From: Chromatiales bacterium
Lineage (GTDB): Bacteria > Pseudomonadota > Gammaproteobacteria > SZUA-152
Reading direction: 5' to 3'
NCBI GenBank assembly: GCA_026982555.1
Contig: JALSGT010000140.1
Span: 1 to 44,574, forward strand
DNA length: 44,574 nt
Below the pieces are notes generated by a model, which made no database searches, had not been told where the DNA came from, and worked only from the letters and a program-made list of their open reading frames with translations. A program made the position numbers and the translations under genes. Positions 39,999 to 44,574 of the stretch are shown here, piece by piece (positions within the stretch are counted from its first letter, which is position 1; every line of letters starts with the position of its first letter).

Positions 39999-41872
39999 GG
40001 TTTTTGTTCCTTTTGCGCTGGGCTTTCTAACATCTGGTGCAGATAATAGTCCATGACCTTGCGCGCAATCGGTGCGGCTACAGCTCCGCCACTGCCACCG
40101 TTTTCTACCACCACAGCCACCGCAATACGTGAATTTTCCACTGGGGCAAAACCCACAAACAGGGCGTGATCACGTAGCTTTTTGGCGATTTCCTCTTCCA
40201 CATATTCTTCATCCTGTTTGATGCCAAATACCTGTGCGGTGCCGGTTTTGCCCGCAATTTTGTATTTTGCGCCCTGACCAATGCGCCGCGCCGTGCCTTT
40301 GGGGCTGTGTACCACCTTGGTCATGGCGCGGATGATGTAGTCCCAATTGGCCCGGTCAAGTACGGGTACCGTAATATTGGGTACGGCGGGCCGGCCGATA
40401 ATTTCCCGGCTATCCGGGTCTTCGGTGGCTGCCAGCAGGCGTGGGCGCAGCTGGTGGCCGTAGCGGGACAGCGTGGCCGTGGCTTCTGCCAGATGCAACG
40501 GTGTGGCCAGAAAAAAGCCCTGGCCGATGCCGGTGATCAGGGTTTCGCCGGGGTACCAGATAGTGCGTTTAACCTGCCGTTTCCAGTGGCGTGAGGGTAC
40601 CAGCCCTGTTAATTCACCGCTGGTGTCGATGCCAGTGAGATCATTGAAGCCGAAGGGCTCAAGGAACTGGGAAATCCGGTCAATACCCAGTGTCAGCGCC
40701 AGGTCGTAAAAATACACGTCGCAGGATTCGACGATGGCTTGCGTGAGATCCATATGCCCATGGCCGGTTTTTTTCCAGTCCCGGTATTTGCGCTCGTCGC
40801 CATCGAGCATGTACCAGCCCTGACAATAAGTGGAAACATTGGGGTCAATGAGGCCGTATTCCAGTCCTGCCAGGCCGACGAAAGGTTTGACGGTGGAGCC
40901 TGGCGGATAACGCCCGCGCAGGACACGGTTAAACATGGGCTGGTCCGGGGAGTCCTGTAGTGCGCGGTAAGTTTTGCTGTCGATGCCACCCACAAACAGG
41001 TTGGGGTCAAAAGTCGGCATGCTGACCAGTGCCAGTACGCTGCCGTCGCTGGGATCGATGGCAGCCAGCGCACCGTTGTTGTCGCCAAAAGCAGCTTCAG
41101 CGATACGCTGTAATTCAATGTCCAGATTCAGATACAAATTGAGGCCGGGTATGGGGGGGGTGCGTTCCAGTACCCGCAGGGTACGGCCCTGGGCATTGGT
41201 TTCCACCCGTTCGACACCCACTTCACCATGCAGCAGGTCTTCGTAGAATTTTTCGATGCCGGTTTTGCCGATAAAATCCGTGCCTTCGTAGTTAGTGTTG
41301 TCGATACGGTGCAATTCCTGCTCACTGATGCGCCCCACATAACCCAGTGCGTGTACGCCACGGCCATTAAAGGGGTAGTGACGATAGAGATGGGCGACCG
41401 TATCGACACCGGGGAAACGATGCCGGTTGACAGCGAAGCGCGCCACTTCAATATCGGAAAGACGAGTGCGCAGAGGGACGGGTTTGTGGCGTTGAGTACG
41501 TTTCAGCCGCTTTTTGAAGCGGACGATGTTTTCGTCACTGATGTCGATGAGCTGACGCAATTCGGCAATGGTGCTATCCAGGTCGGTGACCCGTTCACGG
41601 GTGATTTCCAATTGATAGCTGGGCAGGTTTTCCGCCAGCAGCGCGCCGTTACGGTCGTAAATCAGCCCGCGAGTGGGAGGTACAGCACGGATATGTACGC
41701 GGTTTTTGTCAGAGAGCACGGAGTAAGTGTCGTGTTGCAGTACCTGTAAATCAAACAGGCGTACCAACAAAAGAATCATCAAGGCGACGGCCAGGAACAA
41801 GGCAATAACGGCCCGGTTGGTAAACAGGCGGGTTTCGCGAAAGTGATCCTTGAGTGTGGAATGTGAAGCCAT
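39995..41872 (-). CDS. mrdA: Penicillin-binding protein 2 (elongation transpeptidase)
   Basis: PBP2 is the class B transpeptidase of the Rod complex. The 625-residue product has one N-terminal membrane anchor (residues 21-40) and a pedestal domain with TRGLIYDRNGALLAENLPSY. The transpeptidase domain follows with the active serine in STVK (326-329), then SCD and KTGTAQVFG. It is a normal-length full gene. It precedes rodA with overlapping codons and follows mreD after about 57 bases, linking the synthase pair to the mre operon. Confidence 0.97.
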   Translation of the reverse strand: MASHSTLKDHFRETRLFTNRAVIALFLAVALMILLLVRLFDLQVLQHDTYSVLSDKNRVHIRAVPPTRGLIYDRNGALLAENLPSYQLEITRERVTDLDSTIAELRQLIDISDENIVRFKKRLKRTQRHKPVPLRTRLSDIEVARFAVNRHRFPGVDTVAHLYRHYPFNGRGVHALGYVGRISEQELHRIDNTNYEGTDFIGKTGIEKFYEDLLHGEVGVERVETNAQGRTLRVLERTPPIPGLNLYLNLDIELQRIAEAAFGDNNGALAAIDPSDGSVLALVSMPTFDPNLFVGGIDSKTYRALQDSPDQPMFNRVLRGRYPPGSTVKPFVGLAGLEYGLIDPNVSTYCQGWYMLDGDERKYRDWKKTGHGHMDLTQAIVESCDVYFYDLALTLGIDRISQFLEPFGFNDLTGIDTSGELTGLVPSRHWKRQVKRTIWYPGETLITGIGQGFFLATPLHLAEATATLSRYGHQLRPRLLAATEDPDSREIIGRPAVPNITVPVLDRANWDYIIRAMTKVVHSPKGTARRIGQGAKYKIAGKTGTAQVFGIKQDEEYVEEEIAKKLRDHALFVGFAPVENSRIAVAVVVENGGSGGAVAAPIARKVMDYYLHQMLESPAQKEQKP

Positions 41873-41929
41873 GGGGCAATGTAATATTCAGCAGGGGTCC
41901 GGGTTGTGTCGTTTGTTATCGTTGCGAGT

Positions 41930-42424
41930 TCAGCGGACACGATAAGTTCGGCGCAGGCCACGCAAGACGATAAACAAGAGTGGCCATACCAGCATGCTGG
42001 TGAGAGCAGGCAGCCAGTAGGCCCAGGTGTCGGCGGACTGTCCTGTGGCTCCCTTGATCCAGAACACCAGCATCAGATGCAGCGCAATCAGCAACAACAC
42101 GCTGACAGCCTGCTGCCACAGGGGAAACAGGCGGATGCGCTGGTGCAGGCGTAATGCTAAATAGGCAACCACGGCCAGCGCCAGCGCATTTTGTCCCAGC
42201 AAGGCACCGTGGGCCACGTCCAGCATCAGTCCCGCCAGCCAGCCGATGCCGACGCCGACACGCTCGGGCAGGGCAATGCACCAGTAGATCAGCACCAGAG
42301 CCACCCAGTCCGGGCGCAGGGTTTGCGCCCAGTCAGGCAGGGGCAGCATTTGCAACAGCAAGGCGGCAATGAACGTGAGCAGCAAAATAAGTCCGCCGTG
42401 ATGCCGGGCTATGTTCGCGGACAT
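41930..42424 (-). CDS. mreD: Rod shape-determining protein MreD
   Basis: MreD is the small membrane partner of MreB and MreC. The 164-residue, very hydrophobic product has five or six membrane segments. The family patterns LPDWAQTLRPDWVALVLIYWCIALPERVG and GIGWLAGLMLDVAHGALLGQNAL are seen, and the C terminus is basic (LRGLRRTYRVR). It starts 10 bases after the mreC stop. Confidence 0.95.
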   Translation of the reverse strand: MSANIARHHGGLILLLTFIAALLLQMLPLPDWAQTLRPDWVALVLIYWCIALPERVGVGIGWLAGLMLDVAHGALLGQNALALAVVAYLALRLHQRIRLFPLWQQAVSVLLLIALHLMLVFWIKGATGQSADTWAYWLPALTSMLVWPLLFIVLRGLRRTYRVR

Positions 42425-42434
42425 GGGCTTGTAC

Positions 42435-43268
42435 TCAAGGTTGTGCCGCTCCGGTGGCTGCTTGTGGTGTTGTGGCCTGCTCGTCCTTATGTTGAGTGGT
42501 GGGCCAGATCAACAGGACTTCGCGAGCCTGTTCCAGTCGCGCAGTGGGCATGGCAGAAATGATCGCATAGGGCAGGGTGGGGTCTTTGACAATCCTGGTC
42601 ACCACTGCCACGGGATAACCGGCTGGAAAGCGTCCGCCAAGTCCGGAAGTGGTGAGCAAATCGCCTTCGACAATATCGGCACTGATGGGCAGATAAGGAA
42701 TGTCCAGCTTGTCGGGCGCGCCGGTCCCCAGGGCGATGGCCCGCAGACCATTGCGATTCACCTGGACGGGAATAGCGTGATTGGCATCGGTGATCAACAT
42801 GGCGGTGCTGGAAAACGGTCCAAGGTGGACGATTTGTCCCATGGCTCCCTCAGCGTCCATTAGCGGTTGGCCGAGATAAACGTCATTGCGGCTGCCTTTA
42901 TTAATGACAATTTGCCGGGTGAACGGCTCAAGGTTCACCGCCAGCAATTCGCCGATAAGTACTCGCTCACTGATTTTTTTGGAGGATTGCAATAATTCAC
43001 GCAGGCGCTGGTTTTCCGCTTTCAATGATTGAAGCTTTTGCAGACGCGCCTTGAACAAGGTCTGCTGAAGTTTGAGCCGGTTATTTTCTTCCAGCAGGGT
43101 TTCCCTGCTGGAAAAACTGTCACCCACCCAGTGGCTTGCCGCTACGGGCAGGTTGATGACATATTGCAGCGGATAAATCAGCAGAGAGAGTCCGGAGCGA
43201 ATGCCTTCAAGATGATTCTGGCGATGATCCAGCGCCATCATCAGTAAAGAGAAGATGACCAGCACCAC
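42435..43268 (-). CDS. mreC: Cell shape-determining protein MreC (start codon anomalous)
   Basis: MreC is the periplasmic scaffold activating PBP2/RodA. The product has one membrane segment, a coiled coil (residues about 50-90: SSRETLLEENNRLKLQQTLF) and the MreC beta domains (TRQIVINKGSRNDVYLGQPL, TSGLGGRFPAGYPVAVV). The GTG ending at 43268 is the first ordinary start codon in frame, giving 277 residues. Homology clearly extends 15 codons further up (KPLFIQGPSITTRLV). The codon aligned with the E. coli initiator Met is ATA at 43313-43311, 8 bases after GAGG. Actual initiation may be at ATA, at CTG 43271, or at this GTG. Confidence 0.9.
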   Translation of the reverse strand: MVLVIFSLLMMALDHRQNHLEGIRSGLSLLIYPLQYVINLPVAASHWVGDSFSSRETLLEENNRLKLQQTLFKARLQKLQSLKAENQRLRELLQSSKKISERVLIGELLAVNLEPFTRQIVINKGSRNDVYLGQPLMDAEGAMGQIVHLGPFSSTAMLITDANHAIPVQVNRNGLRAIALGTGAPDKLDIPYLPISADIVEGDLLTTSGLGGRFPAGYPVAVVTRIVKDPTLPYAIISAMPTARLEQAREVLLIWPTTQHKDEQATTPQAATGAAQP

Positions 43269-43627
43269 CAGACGGGTGGTGATCGATGGCCCCTGTATGA
43301 ATAGCGGTTTTATCTTGGGAACCTCAGCTTAGGAATAGAACACAATAACTCATACAAGTGGCACCTCTGCTTCAGCCCGTTTTGCCCGTTCTTCAATTAA
43401 TCGCAAAAGCCTAAAACAAGAACGACTATTCCTGCATTTTTGCTCAATCAGAGCGAACAGCAACGGTAGGTGCTTTAAGCGGATGCGAACTGGATCAGAG
43501 CGCCACTTATTATAGATTATTTAAATTTCCATTCCTTAAGTCTGCACAAAAAATAATTGAAATGTATTACCCGCAGTTTACACCTGGGGCGGATACGGCT
43601 GTTCGATAGTTTTTATCCCGTCGTTTT
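43269..43627. other. Gene-free mreB-mreC gap enlarged by a repeat
   Basis: This 359-base gap is longer than I would expect between mreB and mreC. Most of it is the repeat at 43328-43540. Next to mreC it contains the unannotated N-terminal codons and a GAGG Shine-Dalgarno (43325-43322 on the minus strand). Between the repeat and mreB no feature was recognised. Confidence 0.6.
43328..43540. repeat. Long form of the TTAGGAATAGAAC repeat in the mreB-mreC gap
   Basis: The left end CTTAGGAATAGAACACAATA and the right end TTTCCATTCCTTAAG are inverted relatives of each other, and both match the 45-bp palindrome at 36858-36902. The 160-odd bases between them are not in the short copy and themselves start GTGGCACCTCTG and end, inverted, GTGGCGCTCTGAT, so a second element may be nested inside. 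No gene is encoded. It lies within about 5 bases of the mreC Shine-Dalgarno. Confidence 0.6.

Positions 43628-44574
<947 letters not shown>

Overview
The window is a stretch of gammaproteobacterial chromosome. The hemA / TPR-lipoprotein / lolB / ispE / tRNA-Gln / prs / rplY / pth / ychF order and the polA / engB / cytochrome c / dsbA / endonuclease-phosphatase / GGDEF order are both gene orders known from Pseudomonas and its relatives. Large parts of the right end (mreB-mreC-mreD-mrdA-rodA-mltB-rlpA-dacC) form one cell-elongation cluster. The protein set (two c-type cytochrome loci, TRAP transporter, catabolic-type acetolactate synthase) suggests a respiring aquatic heterotroph or mixotroph, but I cannot name the genus. 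Genes are mostly intact and tightly packed, and base composition looks close to even.

Region by region: 1-8.9 kb holds hemA on the minus strand and, divergently, the housekeeping run from the outer-membrane TPR lipoprotein through ychF, with a tRNA-Gln and a candidate leader/terminator in front of rplY. At 9.0 kb a tRNA-Met is followed by a 1.5-kb islet bounded by a 36-bp direct repeat of the tRNA 3' end. Its only clear gene is a NYN-domain nuclease, and no integrase is present. 10.8-17 kb carries uvrD, a TRAP solute-binding protein, an FKBP-type isomerase and the convergent TRAP permease genes. 17-21.6 kb holds two convergent TraF_2-type outer-membrane beta-barrel genes, serB and a fructosamine-kinase-like gene. 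21.8-22.3 kb is gene-free and contains four perfect DnaA boxes within 212 bp. 22.3-29 kb has a small cytochrome c, a DUF2782-type protein, polA, a probable small RNA, engB, two more cytochrome c genes and a cyclic-nucleotide-binding protein. 29-34.4 kb is a plus-strand run: dsbA, acetolactate synthase, an endonuclease/exonuclease/phosphatase, a diguanylate cyclase and hslR. 34.7-44.6 kb is minus-strand: a lipoprotein and the elongation/peptidoglycan cluster, with mreB cut by the window end.

The genes form recognisable working groups: haem and ribosome/tRNA housekeeping, TRAP uptake, periplasmic electron transfer with disulfide formation, and the Rod system with its synthase (PBP2/RodA), scaffold (MreBCD) and hydrolases (MltB, RlpA, DacC).

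The less ordinary content lies between genes. It includes a MITE-like insertion with a 9-bp target duplication and a 25-bp perfect palindrome, placed in what looks like the hslR terminator. A second dispersed element occurs in two inverted copies. A third repeat is shared by the mreB-mreC and rlpA-dacC gaps. The DnaA-box cluster, an ErsA/Spot 42-position small RNA and the integrase-less tRNA islet add to this. The mreC reading frame has ATA exactly where the family's initiator Met is expected, 8 nt after a GAGG. I saw no complete new multi-gene defence or biosynthetic system. The best candidates for something undescribed are the NYN islet and the DnaA-box locus.
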